Part shown: piece after piece, positions 15,915 to 25,346 of the stretch
Layout of the letters: each line of letters opens with the position of its first letter
Position numbering within the stretch: position 1 is the first letter of the stretch
The notes under the pieces: generated by a model
Seen by the model: the letters and a program-made list of their open reading frames with translations, nothing else
Told to the model about the DNA's origin: nothing
The model's database searches: none
Position numbers and translations under genes: made by a program
From: Treponema sp. UBA937
GTDB taxonomy: Bacteria > Spirochaetota > Spirochaetia > Treponematales > Breznakiellaceae
DNA: 28,845 bases
Direction: 5' to 3'
Assembly: GCA_002293455.1 (NCBI GenBank)
Contig: DBDH01000022.1
Coordinates: forward strand, 1-28,845

Positions 15915-17633
15915 ATGGATCAGGACAAACTGCAAGATATAGAAAAGTTGCTTCAATATATTTATGATGATGGAACCGCGAATGCTATTTGGGATGACTT
16001 TGTATCTCTTCTCGAAACATGCAGTCCCGGTAAAAGTCAATCTGTTTTTACAAATAAAGATGCCCTTCTTATTTCTTACGGAGATATGCTTGGCCCTGCT
16101 CCCGATGATAAAGAATCCACAGGTCTTGAAAGGTTGAAATGTTTCCTCAAAAAGTGGAATGGTAACGCCTTTTCTTATATACATATTCTGCCCTTCCATC
16201 CTTATTCGTCGGATGATGGTTTTTCGGTCATCGATTATCGAAAAGTAGATGAACAGTTTGGTTCCTGGGAAAATCTGGAAGATATCGGTAAAGAGGTGAA
16301 TCTGGCTTTTGATTTTGTACTGAACCATGGCAGCATAAAAAGCGAGTGGTTTAAGCAATTCCTCAATAATGATAAACAATATCAGAATTGGTACATCACA
16401 AAACCTTGGAATTTTGATTGTTCTCAGGTTGTCAGGCCGAGGACGCATCCTCTTTTGACTCTTTTCTCAAAGGCCGATGGATGTATTGCCTACGTATGGA
16501 CCACATTCAGCACAGACCAGGCGGATTACGATTTTTCAAATCCGGCTGTTTTGCTGGAATTCATTGCTATCTTTTTAAGTTATTACCAACGGGGAGCGAA
16601 AATTGTCAGACTCGATGCCATTGCGTATCTTTGGAAAGAAGACGGAACGCCTTGTCTGCATCACCCGAAAACTCATGCCGTTGTAAAATTGTTTCGGGCT
16701 ATTATCGATGCCCTGCACTTGGACTTAAAAATCATTACGGAAACCAATGTCCCCCATGATCAAAATGTTTCCTATTTCGGCAATAATGATGAAGCCCACA
16801 TGGTATACAACTTTGCGCTTCCTCCCTTGGTGCTTCATGCCGCGATTTCGGGAGACGCTGTCCCTCTGCGGAATTGGGCAAAGAATTTGCGGCTTCCCAA
16901 AGAAGGACAATTATTCCTCAATTTTTTGGCCAGTCATGACGGGGTAGGGCTGACGCCCGCGAAAGGCCTCATCGATGACGATGCGTTTAAGGCAAGTTTA
17001 ACTGAAGCAAAAAAACGCGGCGCCCTCATTTCCTATAAAACCACGCCGGATGGTCACATCCCCTATGAACTCAATTGCGCGTATCTCAGTATTGTTGCTC
17101 CTGTCGTCATGGGGAGCCTTGAACTTCGGGTCAGGGCTGTTATGGCAACCCAGGCTATTCTCTTGGCGATTCCCGGTTTACCGGCAGTATATTTTCACAG
17201 TTTAATCGGGTCGGAATCCTGGACGAAGGGGCCGGAACTAATGGGTTACAACCGCGCAATCAACCGGGAAAAGCCCCGTATTGATGAAGTAGAAAAGGAT
17301 TTGGAAAATCCCCAATCGTTCAGGTCATTGGTATATGGGGCTTTTCAAAAGTTCTTTGAGTTCCGCCGGAATGAAGAATCTTTTCTTCCTGACGCGGGCT
17401 TTACCGTTCTTGATGGGGATGACGCGGTGTTTGCGGTAATAAGAGGACCGGACAGCGGCGGCCGCCATGTACTTTGCGCTCAAAATCTTTCCGGAAAAGA
17501 AGCGTCCTTTGCAATTCCCGCGGGATTTCATTTCGGCGGAGAAACACTTTCTTTGCAGCCTTGGGAAACTTTATGGACCGCCGTGGGCGGAAAAGAGGAA
17601 GCGCGGACACTTTCTACAGCCATGAAGCAATGA
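15915..17633 (+). CDS. GH13 subfamily 18 sugar phosphorylase (sucrose / glucosylglycerate phosphorylase type)
   Basis: A 572-residue cytoplasmic enzyme of the alpha-amylase clan without signal peptide. Catalytic residues are visible: nucleophile Asp234 in VRLDAIAYLW, acid/base Glu276 in IITETNVPH, and the transition-state Asp342 in ASHDGVG. The block SSDDGFSVIDY and the segment VVRPRTHPLLTLF...VWTTFSTDQADYDFSNP are typical of subfamily 18 phosphorylases, which split a glucoside with phosphate to glucose 1-phosphate. It is longer than classic sucrose phosphorylases (about 490-500) and closer in length to glucosylglycerate phosphorylases such as YcjM, so substrate is left open. The ATG is chosen over TTG 15900 because GGAG lies 8 bases upstream. 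It is likely repressed through the LacI-type site and overlaps the next gene tail-to-tail by 20 bases. Confidence 0.9.
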   Translation: MDQDKLQDIEKLLQYIYDDGTANAIWDDFVSLLETCSPGKSQSVFTNKDALLISYGDMLGPAPDDKESTGLERLKCFLKKWNGNAFSYIHILPFHPYSSDDGFSVIDYRKVDEQFGSWENLEDIGKEVNLAFDFVLNHGSIKSEWFKQFLNNDKQYQNWYITKPWNFDCSQVVRPRTHPLLTLFSKADGCIAYVWTTFSTDQADYDFSNPAVLLEFIAIFLSYYQRGAKIVRLDAIAYLWKEDGTPCLHHPKTHAVVKLFRAIIDALHLDLKIITETNVPHDQNVSYFGNNDEAHMVYNFALPPLVLHAAISGDAVPLRNWAKNLRLPKEGQLFLNFLASHDGVGLTPAKGLIDDDAFKASLTEAKKRGALISYKTTPDGHIPYELNCAYLSIVAPVVMGSLELRVRAVMATQAILLAIPGLPAVYFHSLIGSESWTKGPELMGYNRAINREKPRIDEVEKDLENPQSFRSLVYGAFQKFFEFRRNEESFLPDAGFTVLDGDDAVFAVIRGPDSGGRHVLCAQNLSGKEASFAIPAGFHFGGETLSLQPWETLWTAVGGKEEARTLSTAMKQ

Positions 17634-17859
17634 ATTCCGGGGTTGAAATAGCATTCGCCGCTTCCAGAATTGCCAGAATCCCAAAAACAAGCGCGATAAT
17701 CAGCAAGATAAGTCCGGCGTTTTTCGGTTCTTGTCCTGCCGCTTTTAATTTCTTTCTTTTCTTGATTCTCAACGATACGAATCCCAGAAAAATGGCCGCA
17801 TAGATGAGCGAAAACAGTGCATCGCTTAGAAATGGATTATTTTGCGCAAAAAGTTCCAA
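17614..17859 (-). CDS. Small two-segment membrane protein
   Basis: An 81-residue protein of unknown function with two hydrophobic helices (about LSDALFSLIYAAIFLGFVSL and GLILLIIALVFGILAILEAA) separated by a very basic loop, RIKKRKKLKAAGQEPK. The basic loop predicts that it stays in the cytoplasm. Start TTG 17859 is chosen because GGGAG lies 6 bases upstream; an in-frame TTG at 17880 would add 7 residues. The 3' end overlaps the end of the phosphorylase gene by 20 bases on the opposite strand. The composition is ordinary for membrane proteins, and the helices make a chance frame unlikely. Confidence 0.7.
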   Translation of the reverse strand: MELFAQNNPFLSDALFSLIYAAIFLGFVSLRIKKRKKLKAAGQEPKNAGLILLIIALVFGILAILEAANAISTPEFIASWL

Positions 17860-17963
17860 TGTAGACTCCCATACCGTCAAATATATGCATATTTTCGTAA
17901 ATGGGGAAGTGTGAACATGTATTTTTTATTCGTTAGGTTCAAAACTCATATACAATGCTGTTT

Positions 17964-19910
17964 TTACTTTTCCCCATAATGCTGAACCGCTTCCGCCGCC
18001 AGGAATGACGCGATTGATTCGTCGTTTTTAGAATAATGTTTTTCAGCGGAACGCCCTTTACCGCCTTCCATACGCTTTTTTTTGGCTTCCCGGTCTTCAA
18101 TAGCAAGTTTTACCGCGGCCCGGACCGCCCTTGCGGTCTGTTCACTCATGCCGCAGCGTTCGGCTATATCGGAAAAATCCGCCGCCGCGATGGCTTCCAG
18201 CGTTTCATAGTTTTTCATGATGGCGGCAGCTCTCGCGGGGCCGACTCCTTCAACCGATTCCAAAATCGGGAAGGATAGGTCTTTAGACCGTAGTTTTTTA
18301 TTAAAAGTAACGGCGAAACGGTGGGTTTCGTCGCGGACATGCTGGAGAACTTTTAAGGCTTCCGACCGTTTTGACAATTTGATGGGCTCCTTTGCGTTTG
18401 GGAGCCACAGTTCTTCATCACGTTCGGCGAGGCCGACTACATCGGTATCCAGACCAAGATCATCCAGCATGGCCTGCGCCGCATTGACTTGGCCGATGCC
18501 GCCGTCTATCAAAATTAAATCCGGCAGTTCCTTGCCTTCGCGAATCAATCTGGAATAACGGCGGTGAACCGCTTCCCGCATCGACGCGAAATCATCAACA
18601 ATGCCGACAGTCGATTTCAGTTTAAAATGCCGATAGTTTTTCCTGTCGGGAACGCCGTTTTTAAAGGAAATGAGCGATGCCACAGGATGTTTCCCATCGA
18701 GCTGGGAAATGTCGAATCCTTCGATTCTTTCGGGACGCAGGGAGAGCTTCAAGACGCGGGCGAGTTCATCCAGGGCAGGGCCCGCTCCCCGTTCACGGAG
18801 GCGTTTGCGGATATCTTCCCGGGCGTTTTGGAGCGCCATCATCAGCACGGCCTCGTGGTGTTTTTCATTTGGGGCGATTAATTGCGGTTCATAACCGAAT
18901 TGTTCCCGAAACCAGCGTTGAATGCCGGAAAAATCGCCCTGCAAGGAAAGATATATCCGGGGCGGCGGCGGAAAGGACGGATTGTAATAGCTTGTAATAA
19001 AAGTCGCGAGGGAATCATCTTCATCGGCGGCCGAGCGGGTGGGAAAAAGATCACGTCCTGTCATCTTTCCGCCCCGCATAGAAAATACCGTAAAGGTAGA
19101 AAAGATGCCTTCGCTTGCCCACGCGATATAATCCCGGCTTTCGGTATCAAAATCCACGACGGTGGCGGTTTCGTACAGTTCATCCATTGCCGCTATCGCG
19201 TTGCGGAAAAGAACCGCCCGTTCAAAATTGAGTTCGGTCGCCGCTTCGTGCATCAATGTGGTGAATTCCAGTTTGATCGATGCATTTTGCCCAACGCCCG
19301 AAAGCATCGACTTTACCCGGTCAATCTGAACGGCATAATCTTCCTTGTTGATTTTTCCGCAGCAGGGAGCCTTGCATCTTCCTATGTGAAAATACATGCA
19401 GGGATGCTTCCGCTTGTGCAGAACCCGGCATTTGCGCAGAGGAAAGAGCTTATCAACCAGTTCCAAAAGGGCATCAACGGCGGGAATATTGGGAAAAGGT
19501 CCGAAATAGCTCGATCCGTCTTCGATAATCGTCCGGGTTCTGAACACTCTGGGGAATTGTTCGCAGGTAATTCTTACCACCGGATAGGTTTTTCCGTCTT
19601 TTAAGCTGATGTTGTATTTTGGGTAATGCTGCTTTATCAAGGTCAGTTCCAAAAGCAGCGCTTCGTATTCGTTGGGGACAATAATATTTTCTATACTGTG
19701 AACATGTTTCATGAGCGTCCGGGTTTTCGCGTCTTTCTGCCCGGAAAAATAAGACGTTACCCGGCTGCGCAGAATTTTTGCCTTGCCGACATAAATAACA
19801 TCGCCTTCTTCGTCCCGCATAATATACACGCCCGGTTCTTGGGGAAAATCTTTTACTAATTCTTTTAACGCCAGGTAATTGTCCGAATAATTATCATGTT
19901 CCATAAGCAT
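17964..19910 (-). CDS. uvrC: Excinuclease ABC subunit C
   Basis: A 648-residue nuclease that makes both cuts in nucleotide excision repair with UvrA and UvrB. The N-terminal GIY-YIG domain shows GVYIMRDEEGDVIYVGKAK and SRVTSYF. A UvrB-contact (UVR) helix pair lies around LMHEAATELNFERAVLFRNAI. The RNase H-like second nuclease shows GFDISQLDGKHPVASLISF, LILIDGGIGQVNAA and HRFAVTFNKKLRSK. A helix-hairpin-helix follows at VEGVGPARAAAIMKNYETLEAI. A 50-residue basic tail extends beyond the usual end. Start ATG 19910 or ATG 19904 are both possible, as neither has a strong ribosome site. It is divergent from the LamG/FN3 gene. Confidence 0.97.
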   Translation of the reverse strand: MLMEHDNYSDNYLALKELVKDFPQEPGVYIMRDEEGDVIYVGKAKILRSRVTSYFSGQKDAKTRTLMKHVHSIENIIVPNEYEALLLELTLIKQHYPKYNISLKDGKTYPVVRITCEQFPRVFRTRTIIEDGSSYFGPFPNIPAVDALLELVDKLFPLRKCRVLHKRKHPCMYFHIGRCKAPCCGKINKEDYAVQIDRVKSMLSGVGQNASIKLEFTTLMHEAATELNFERAVLFRNAIAAMDELYETATVVDFDTESRDYIAWASEGIFSTFTVFSMRGGKMTGRDLFPTRSAADEDDSLATFITSYYNPSFPPPPRIYLSLQGDFSGIQRWFREQFGYEPQLIAPNEKHHEAVLMMALQNAREDIRKRLRERGAGPALDELARVLKLSLRPERIEGFDISQLDGKHPVASLISFKNGVPDRKNYRHFKLKSTVGIVDDFASMREAVHRRYSRLIREGKELPDLILIDGGIGQVNAAQAMLDDLGLDTDVVGLAERDEELWLPNAKEPIKLSKRSEALKVLQHVRDETHRFAVTFNKKLRSKDLSFPILESVEGVGPARAAAIMKNYETLEAIAAADFSDIAERCGMSEQTARAVRAAVKLAIEDREAKKKRMEGGKGRSAEKHYSKNDESIASFLAAEAVQHYGEK

Positions 19911-19940
19911 TTATGCCGATACTTTAAAAGGTGCTGTCCT

Positions 19941-19968
19941 TTGTGTTTAGAAGCCCTTTACCCATAAT
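19941..19968 (+). promoter_or_regulatory. Possible promoter of the LamG/TPR/HDOD operon
   Basis: TTGTGT (19941-19946) and CATAAT (19963-19968) are separated by 16 bases. This places a start about 17 bases before the ATG at 19992. No other good candidate was seen in the 81-base divergent gap. Confidence 0.35.
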
Positions 19969-19991
19969 TTTTACCAGGATGATCATTCATT

Positions 19992-21668
19992 ATGAGAAAA
20001 GATGCCGTCATTTTATTTACATTATATACACTTTTTATCATTTCCGGTAGTCATGTCTTTGCGGACGGGTTTTTACAAAACAGTGAAAAAGTTCTTCTCT
20101 TGGGCGGCTCGGCAGGCTGGGAAGCGGCGGAAGAATATCAGGGAGTAGGCGTGTACGAGAATATCCGTCCTTACCGGGTTGTGGCTTTGTCGTCATCGGC
20201 AAATGTTGATGATCCGGCTTTGGATTTGCTTCTCTCTTTTGATGAAGCGTCTCCTCTGCGGTTTCAGGATAAAACCGGAAATTACCGGCTTGAAACAGGT
20301 CCTTCTCTTTCTTCGGCGGGCCGGAATTTGGCGCGGATTGGAAACGGAGCCGCCCGTTTTTTCGGAACTCAGTCAGCTTACGGCAAAAGTCCCTTAGAGC
20401 TTGTTCCGGCATCGCCTGACGCTCTTTTGTTTCCCGGACAAACCTTTAAGGATTTCAGCATTGGTTTTTGGCTCTACCCCATGAACGCCCAGAACGGCGA
20501 ACAGATTATGTCATGGTCGGCTTCGAGGCGGAACACAGAGGACGAAAGCGTTCTTCAGCGGATTCAGTGTGCGATTGTGAAGAACCGGCTTCAATGGGAT
20601 TTTATCGATTTTTTTTCATCTCCCGATGACCGCGGACGGATGACGGTTTCCCTTGCTTCATTGAATCCGCTGATTCCCGAAACCTGGAGCCATCATCTTA
20701 TCCGTTTTGATTCTGATACGGGACGGATGGAATATCTGGTAAACGGCGAAATTGAAGGCATCGTGTATGTGAGTTCCGCCGGGCGCGAAGGCGGCGATGT
20801 GTATCTTCCCAGGAGCGGAAACAACGGGCATCTGACTCTTGGAAACCGTTACACGGGATTGCTCGATGAATTCCGCATCTATAACATATATCTTGAACAT
20901 GCCGATACGGCAAAATTCGCGGCGCGGGGCGGAAATTTCAGAACCAGGCCTCTTAACCTGGGCGGCACAAACAGCCGGGTAAAGAGAATCGATGTAAGCG
21001 GCGGAATCACTTCAAGCGGAAGCGTGTCCGCCGGAATGACCGCCGGAATGACCGCCGGAATGACCGCCGGATCAGCGCCGGTCAGGAACACGTATTTAGG
21101 AGACCGAATAACACAATTCACCAATCATGAAGCATTGCAGTTTTTTATCCGCGCCGGAGATAATCCCTATGCGTGGGACCATGATGATTCAGGATGGGTT
21201 TCCTTTGTTCCCGGCGCGGACCTGCCGGACGAAACCCGCGGTAAATGGATGCAGCTTATGGTTACCATGTATCCCGGAAGCGACAGGGAAAGTTCTCCGT
21301 ACATCGATGAAATGAAGATAAGCTATTTTGAAGACCGCGCTCCGCCGCCGCCTTCCATGATTCATGCCGCCGCGAGGGACGGAGCCGTTGATCTTTCCTG
21401 GAAAGCCTCCTCCGATCCTGATTTAGGGGGATATTTGGTCTATTATGGTACCGCGAGAGGTGAATATTTTGGAGAAAATGCTATAATAGGAGTATCGCCC
21501 ATCGATGTAGGAAACAGCACATCGATCCATTTGGACGGATTGGAAAACGGAACGCTGTATTATTTTGCTGTGGCAGCTTATGATAAGGCCCGTGAACCTC
21601 ATATTGGCGAATTTTCTCAAGAAGCCGCGGCCCGGCCTTTACGGGTGTTTTTTCCTGCATCATACTGA
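19992..21668 (+). CDS. Exported LamG-like / fibronectin type III protein
   Basis: A 558-residue protein with an N-terminal signal peptide ending near HVFA-DGF. Residues about 70-310 look like a concanavalin/LamG jelly-roll: DFSIGFWLYPMNAQNGEQIMSW, VNGEIEGIVY and HLTLGNRYTGLLDEFRIYN. Such domains bind glycans or proteins. A linker has a tandem GMTA repeat (about 346-360). The C-terminal 90 residues form a fibronectin III-like domain (DGAVDLSWKASSDPDLGGYLVYYG...LENGTLYYFAVAAYD). There are no enzymatic motifs. The TPR gene follows after 45 bases without a promoter or terminator I could see, so they probably form one operon. The start has only a weak, distant ribosome site. Confidence 0.82.
   Translation: MRKDAVILFTLYTLFIISGSHVFADGFLQNSEKVLLLGGSAGWEAAEEYQGVGVYENIRPYRVVALSSSANVDDPALDLLLSFDEASPLRFQDKTGNYRLETGPSLSSAGRNLARIGNGAARFFGTQSAYGKSPLELVPASPDALLFPGQTFKDFSIGFWLYPMNAQNGEQIMSWSASRRNTEDESVLQRIQCAIVKNRLQWDFIDFFSSPDDRGRMTVSLASLNPLIPETWSHHLIRFDSDTGRMEYLVNGEIEGIVYVSSAGREGGDVYLPRSGNNGHLTLGNRYTGLLDEFRIYNIYLEHADTAKFAARGGNFRTRPLNLGGTNSRVKRIDVSGGITSSGSVSAGMTAGMTAGMTAGSAPVRNTYLGDRITQFTNHEALQFFIRAGDNPYAWDHDDSGWVSFVPGADLPDETRGKWMQLMVTMYPGSDRESSPYIDEMKISYFEDRAPPPPSMIHAAARDGAVDLSWKASSDPDLGGYLVYYGTARGEYFGENAIIGVSPIDVGNSTSIHLDGLENGTLYYFAVAAYDKAREPHIGEFSQEAAARPLRVFFPASY
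21028..21071 (+). repeat. 12-base tandem repeat in coding sequence
   Basis: Three exact copies of CCGCCGGAATGA, then a partial fourth, encode repeated Ala-Gly-Met-Thr. Copy-number change would lengthen or shorten the linker by four residues per unit without shifting the frame. Confidence 0.92.
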
Positions 21669-21713
21669 TATACTGATGTGAGGATGTTATTCTTCTTAAT
21701 GTAAGGGAGTATT

Positions 21714-24362
21714 ATGAGTCAGGTAGACTTGCGGGATGTTTTGGAGCGCGCGAAGGGATCGGCCAGAGTCGGCGATCATGAAGCCGCGGAACGCCTTTTA
21801 AAAACCTATATCGCGAAAAATCCCGATGACCGGGATGCCCGGATTCTTTTGGGAACAACGCTGGCCAAGGCCGGAAAACTGGACGAAGCTAAAGATGATT
21901 TTATGTACCTTCTGGGCAAAGATCCTCTGGATGTCGAGGCTTTAAATAATGTAGCGGTTATTTACCGCCGCCAGGATAAACTCCACGAGGCATTGGAAGC
22001 GCTCCAACAGGCTATCGATATTGATCCCACAAGAGCGGAATTTTATTACAATCTTGGAAATACGTACAAACATCTTTCCAACGATAAAGCCGCCGGCATG
22101 GCCTATGCCAAGGTGGTAGAGTTGGATCCCCGTTATGTTCCGGCTTACAATAATTTGGGAACGATTCATGAACGCTTGGGAGAATATACCAAGGCTTTTA
22201 ACATATTCAAAAAAGGGCTGGCTCTGGACAGGAATAATCCTACGCTGCATTTTAACTACGGCGTTGCCCTCGAAGCAAAAGGACAGCTGGAAGATGCCGC
22301 CGAGGAATATGAGGCCGCAATCCGCTCAAGGCCGGGTTGGATTGAAGCCATGAACAATCTGGGGATTGTTCAATTTAAGCGCGGCCGCCATGCAAAAGCT
22401 ATGGAGACATTTAACCGTGTTCTGGACATCGATCCTTTCAACGCGGAAGCCAGAAACAATATCGGCGTTGTTCATGCCGATCAGGGCAGAACCAAAGAAG
22501 CGATACAAAATTACCGCCAGGCCATTGAATCGAACCCAAAATATGTTAACGCGGTCGTGAATCTTGAACGTTCTTTGGAAGACGCGGGAGATTTTTCGGA
22601 TGCTTTGTTGGAATTGGAAAAACTGGTTAAATTGGTGCCGAACAGCGCGGAAGTAAGAACAAGACTTGCGTCGTTATACCTGAAACTGGAACGCTATCCT
22701 GAAGCGCAGGAACAAGTAAAAACGGCCCTTGAATGGGACCCCGACAACATCCAGGCCCTCCACATTTTAGGAATTGCCTATCGTTTAATGGGAGATGACG
22801 CGGAAGCTCAGGCAGTTTTTGAACAAATCCTTCGTTTGGATCCGAACAACAACGCCTTTCAATTGGATTTGGCGGATATTCATTTTAAACGCAAAGAGTA
22901 TAAGGAAGCTGAAGAACGCATTACGGCATTCCTCTCAAGAAAACCCAATGACAGAAACGCAAAATTGATGCTGGGAAAACTGTACGCGGAAATGGGAAAC
23001 CAGACTCACGCCATACAAATTTTTGAAGAACTCGCCGCAGCCGATCCTAACGACACAGAGGCTTTGACCGCTTCCGCCGAACTTCACAAGGATGCCGGGC
23101 AGTTTGAAAAAGCCGTTCGTACCGCGGATACGCTTGTCAATCTTCAAGGCCGAAGAGCTACGCCGGATGATTTGAGCGACTTAAATGATTCTTTACGTTT
23201 TTATGAAGGCGCGGTAAATGCCTATTCATCATCCGTCCGGGAAATGTGGGATCGGAATCTGAAATTGCTGAGAGCCGAAACATCGGAAGATGAGCAGAAA
23301 TCGGAAGAAGACGCGTCGCTTTTCATGGATTCCGTCGAGATTTCCCCGGAAAATAACGAAGAAACCGAAGAACTGTTCATAGAAGATATTGAAAATTTTG
23401 AAGAAGAGGAATTTTACGACGAAGATTTTTTTCAAGAAGAAGAGGAACAGTATCAGTCACTGCTGAATGAAGCCGAAAATAATTCACTTGAAAATCTTGC
23501 GGAAAAAGATGATGCCGACAGCGCGTATGTTCCGCCTAAACCGCACATCGATAATGAGCCTTCACCGGAACTTGCTCCTCCTAAAGCTCCGCTTCCTGAA
23601 CCGGAAGAAGCCCCTCCCAAAACTCCAAGGCCGAAACCAAAACCGCCTGTTGTTCCCCCGCCGGAACCGGAAGATGACGAGCCTTTAGAGGAAGAATCAG
23701 AAGGGGAATTTACGCCTCTCGAAACAGAAGAAGAACCGGCGGCAAATGACCCGATAGAAGATGCGTCAGAGGAAGATGAAGCGGCGGAAGAAGTCGTTCT
23801 TGAAGAAGATGAAGATGAACATCCAAACGAAGATGAGGATGATGAGCTTTTGGTTAAGGATGACGAAAACGATGCGGCTCAAGATGAGGAAGAACCGGGC
23901 CAGGAATCTTCTGCTGAAAATGAAGATCATGAAAAGCCGGAAGGTTTGATTGACCTTGCCGACGAAAAATCCGAAAAAATCACGCCTAAAAACATGATCG
24001 ATTTGATGAATTACCTCAAAGATATGGTGGAAGAACTTCCCCAGAAAGATCAGGAAATGTTTAGAGAAAGTGATATCCGGCTGAGCATAGAATACATCAT
24101 CGGTACATTGTCAGGTCAAAAGGGCTTATTCAAGGAAATTGAGGAAAAATCTTCTGCTTACGCTGAACTTCCCGAAAAAGAGCCCGCTATGGATGATAAA
24201 AGCGTTTCCAGGCCGGAGAAAGTTGCCGGAACACTTTCTTATTTAGGTTCCCTGGCTTCCGGTCTGCCCGATCAGGGGCTTACAACGGCAATTCAACGGA
24301 AGCTAGGTACGATTCTTTCCGAACTTCAACAGCGTACCCCCCAAAAAGAAGGCAGCGAATGA
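21714..24362 (+). CDS. Large TPR-repeat protein with acidic/proline-rich region
   Basis: An 882-residue protein without signal peptide. Residues about 1-500 are a near-continuous run of about 14 tetratricopeptide repeats, such as AEFYYNLGNTYKHLSNDKAAGMAYAKVVELDP and YVPAYNNLGTIHERLGEYTKAF, forming a protein-binding superhelix. Residues about 520-745 are low-complexity: first acidic, then proline-rich (about 608-660), then a Glu/Asp tract, probably disordered. A last helical part (about 750-882) has no recognised fold. It starts at an ATG with AAGGGAG 5 bases upstream and overlaps the HDOD gene by 4 bases (ATGA). It probably acts as a scaffold in the cytoplasm; partners are unknown. Confidence 0.9.
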   Translation: MSQVDLRDVLERAKGSARVGDHEAAERLLKTYIAKNPDDRDARILLGTTLAKAGKLDEAKDDFMYLLGKDPLDVEALNNVAVIYRRQDKLHEALEALQQAIDIDPTRAEFYYNLGNTYKHLSNDKAAGMAYAKVVELDPRYVPAYNNLGTIHERLGEYTKAFNIFKKGLALDRNNPTLHFNYGVALEAKGQLEDAAEEYEAAIRSRPGWIEAMNNLGIVQFKRGRHAKAMETFNRVLDIDPFNAEARNNIGVVHADQGRTKEAIQNYRQAIESNPKYVNAVVNLERSLEDAGDFSDALLELEKLVKLVPNSAEVRTRLASLYLKLERYPEAQEQVKTALEWDPDNIQALHILGIAYRLMGDDAEAQAVFEQILRLDPNNNAFQLDLADIHFKRKEYKEAEERITAFLSRKPNDRNAKLMLGKLYAEMGNQTHAIQIFEELAAADPNDTEALTASAELHKDAGQFEKAVRTADTLVNLQGRRATPDDLSDLNDSLRFYEGAVNAYSSSVREMWDRNLKLLRAETSEDEQKSEEDASLFMDSVEISPENNEETEELFIEDIENFEEEEFYDEDFFQEEEEQYQSLLNEAENNSLENLAEKDDADSAYVPPKPHIDNEPSPELAPPKAPLPEPEEAPPKTPRPKPKPPVVPPPEPEDDEPLEEESEGEFTPLETEEEPAANDPIEDASEEDEAAEEVVLEEDEDEHPNEDEDDELLVKDDENDAAQDEEEPGQESSAENEDHEKPEGLIDLADEKSEKITPKNMIDLMNYLKDMVEELPQKDQEMFRESDIRLSIEYIIGTLSGQKGLFKEIEEKSSAYAELPEKEPAMDDKSVSRPEKVAGTLSYLGSLASGLPDQGLTTAIQRKLGTILSELQQRTPQKEGSE

Positions 24363-25228
24363 GCATGAGCTCCGAAGGTAATTTACAGGCTATTGAAAAA
24401 TATATTGCCGCTATGCCCAGTCTGCCGACCACGGTTTCCAAGGTTCTGGAAATTTGTAATAACCCGAACATCAGCCCCGCGGACCTGAACCATGTTATTT
24501 CTCTGGATCCGGTTCTTGTGGGACGTGTTCTTAAATTGATCAATTCCGCTTATTACGGCTTGGGACAGCAGGTTACGAGTCTGGTCCGGGCAATTATCAT
24601 GCTTGGAATAAATACGGTAAAGAATTTGGCTTTATCCACCGCGGTACTGGGGAAGTTTTCTTCAAGAAATCAGTATCAAGCTCTCAACATGGAAGGATTT
24701 TGGCGGCATTCGCTTTGTGTCGGGGTTGCGGCCAAGATGATCGCAAAAAAGCGGAATATGGACCAGAGACTGCTGGAAGAGTATTTTACTGCCGGACTTC
24801 TGCACGATATCGGGAAGATTCCTATCAATGCCGTTTTTCCGCAGGAATATGTCATGGCTATCAGCGTTTCCGACCGGGAAAGGATCGCTTTGTTCCAGGC
24901 CGAAGAGAAAGTTTTGGAGATGAATCACTGTATTTCAGGTGAAAAGATCGTGTCCGCCTGGAAATTGGAAGGCGCTGTCGGGGATAGTGTCCGGTTTCAT
25001 CATACCTATACTGATTATGACGGGGTTCACAAGGATGTGCTTTTCAGCGTAATAGCCGCAAATTGGTTCGCCAATATAATGGACATCGGATTTTCCGGTG
25101 AACGGCATCTTGAAAAACTGCGCCCCATTATTTGGGAATATCTGCATATTGATAAATATTTTTTTGACGGCATCGAACAGAGTGTTATCGATGAAATCGA
25201 AAAAGCGAAAATTTTTCTCAATATATAA
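24359..25228 (+). CDS. HDOD-domain signalling protein
   Basis: A 289-residue protein made almost wholly of an HDOD domain. The N-terminal part shows LPTTVSKVLEICNNPNISPADLNHVISLDPVLVGRVLKLINSAYYG, the hallmark of the family. Many HDOD proteins have lost the HD metal site, but here His117, His149-Asp150 (in GLLHDIGK), His190 and His214-His215 are all present, so a metal centre like that of HD phosphohydrolases may survive. The family is linked to signalling and to regulation of motility or stress, often via partner proteins. Translation is coupled to the TPR gene by ATGA, which suggests that the two proteins work together. Activity is not shown by sequence. Confidence 0.9.
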   Translation: MSMSSEGNLQAIEKYIAAMPSLPTTVSKVLEICNNPNISPADLNHVISLDPVLVGRVLKLINSAYYGLGQQVTSLVRAIIMLGINTVKNLALSTAVLGKFSSRNQYQALNMEGFWRHSLCVGVAAKMIAKKRNMDQRLLEEYFTAGLLHDIGKIPINAVFPQEYVMAISVSDRERIALFQAEEKVLEMNHCISGEKIVSAWKLEGAVGDSVRFHHTYTDYDGVHKDVLFSVIAANWFANIMDIGFSGERHLEKLRPIIWEYLHIDKYFFDGIEQSVIDEIEKAKIFLNI

Positions 25229-25327
25229 ATTAAGAAGGAAGGGAAGCGTTTTCATTACCGGACTTTCCCATTTCTTCGCTAAACACCTACAAATGGATTT
25301 TTTGCACTAGTATTTTAAGATAAATGA

Positions 25328-25336
25328 TGATATAAT
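25328..25336 (+). promoter_or_regulatory. Extended -10 promoter element next to the next start codon
   Basis: TGA followed by a perfect TATAAT (25331-25336) matches an extended -10 box. Transcription would begin about 25343, only some 4 bases before the ATG at 25347, giving a nearly leaderless mRNA. No -35 box is found at the usual distance. Confidence 0.45.
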
Positions 25337-25346
25337 TATACTAACT

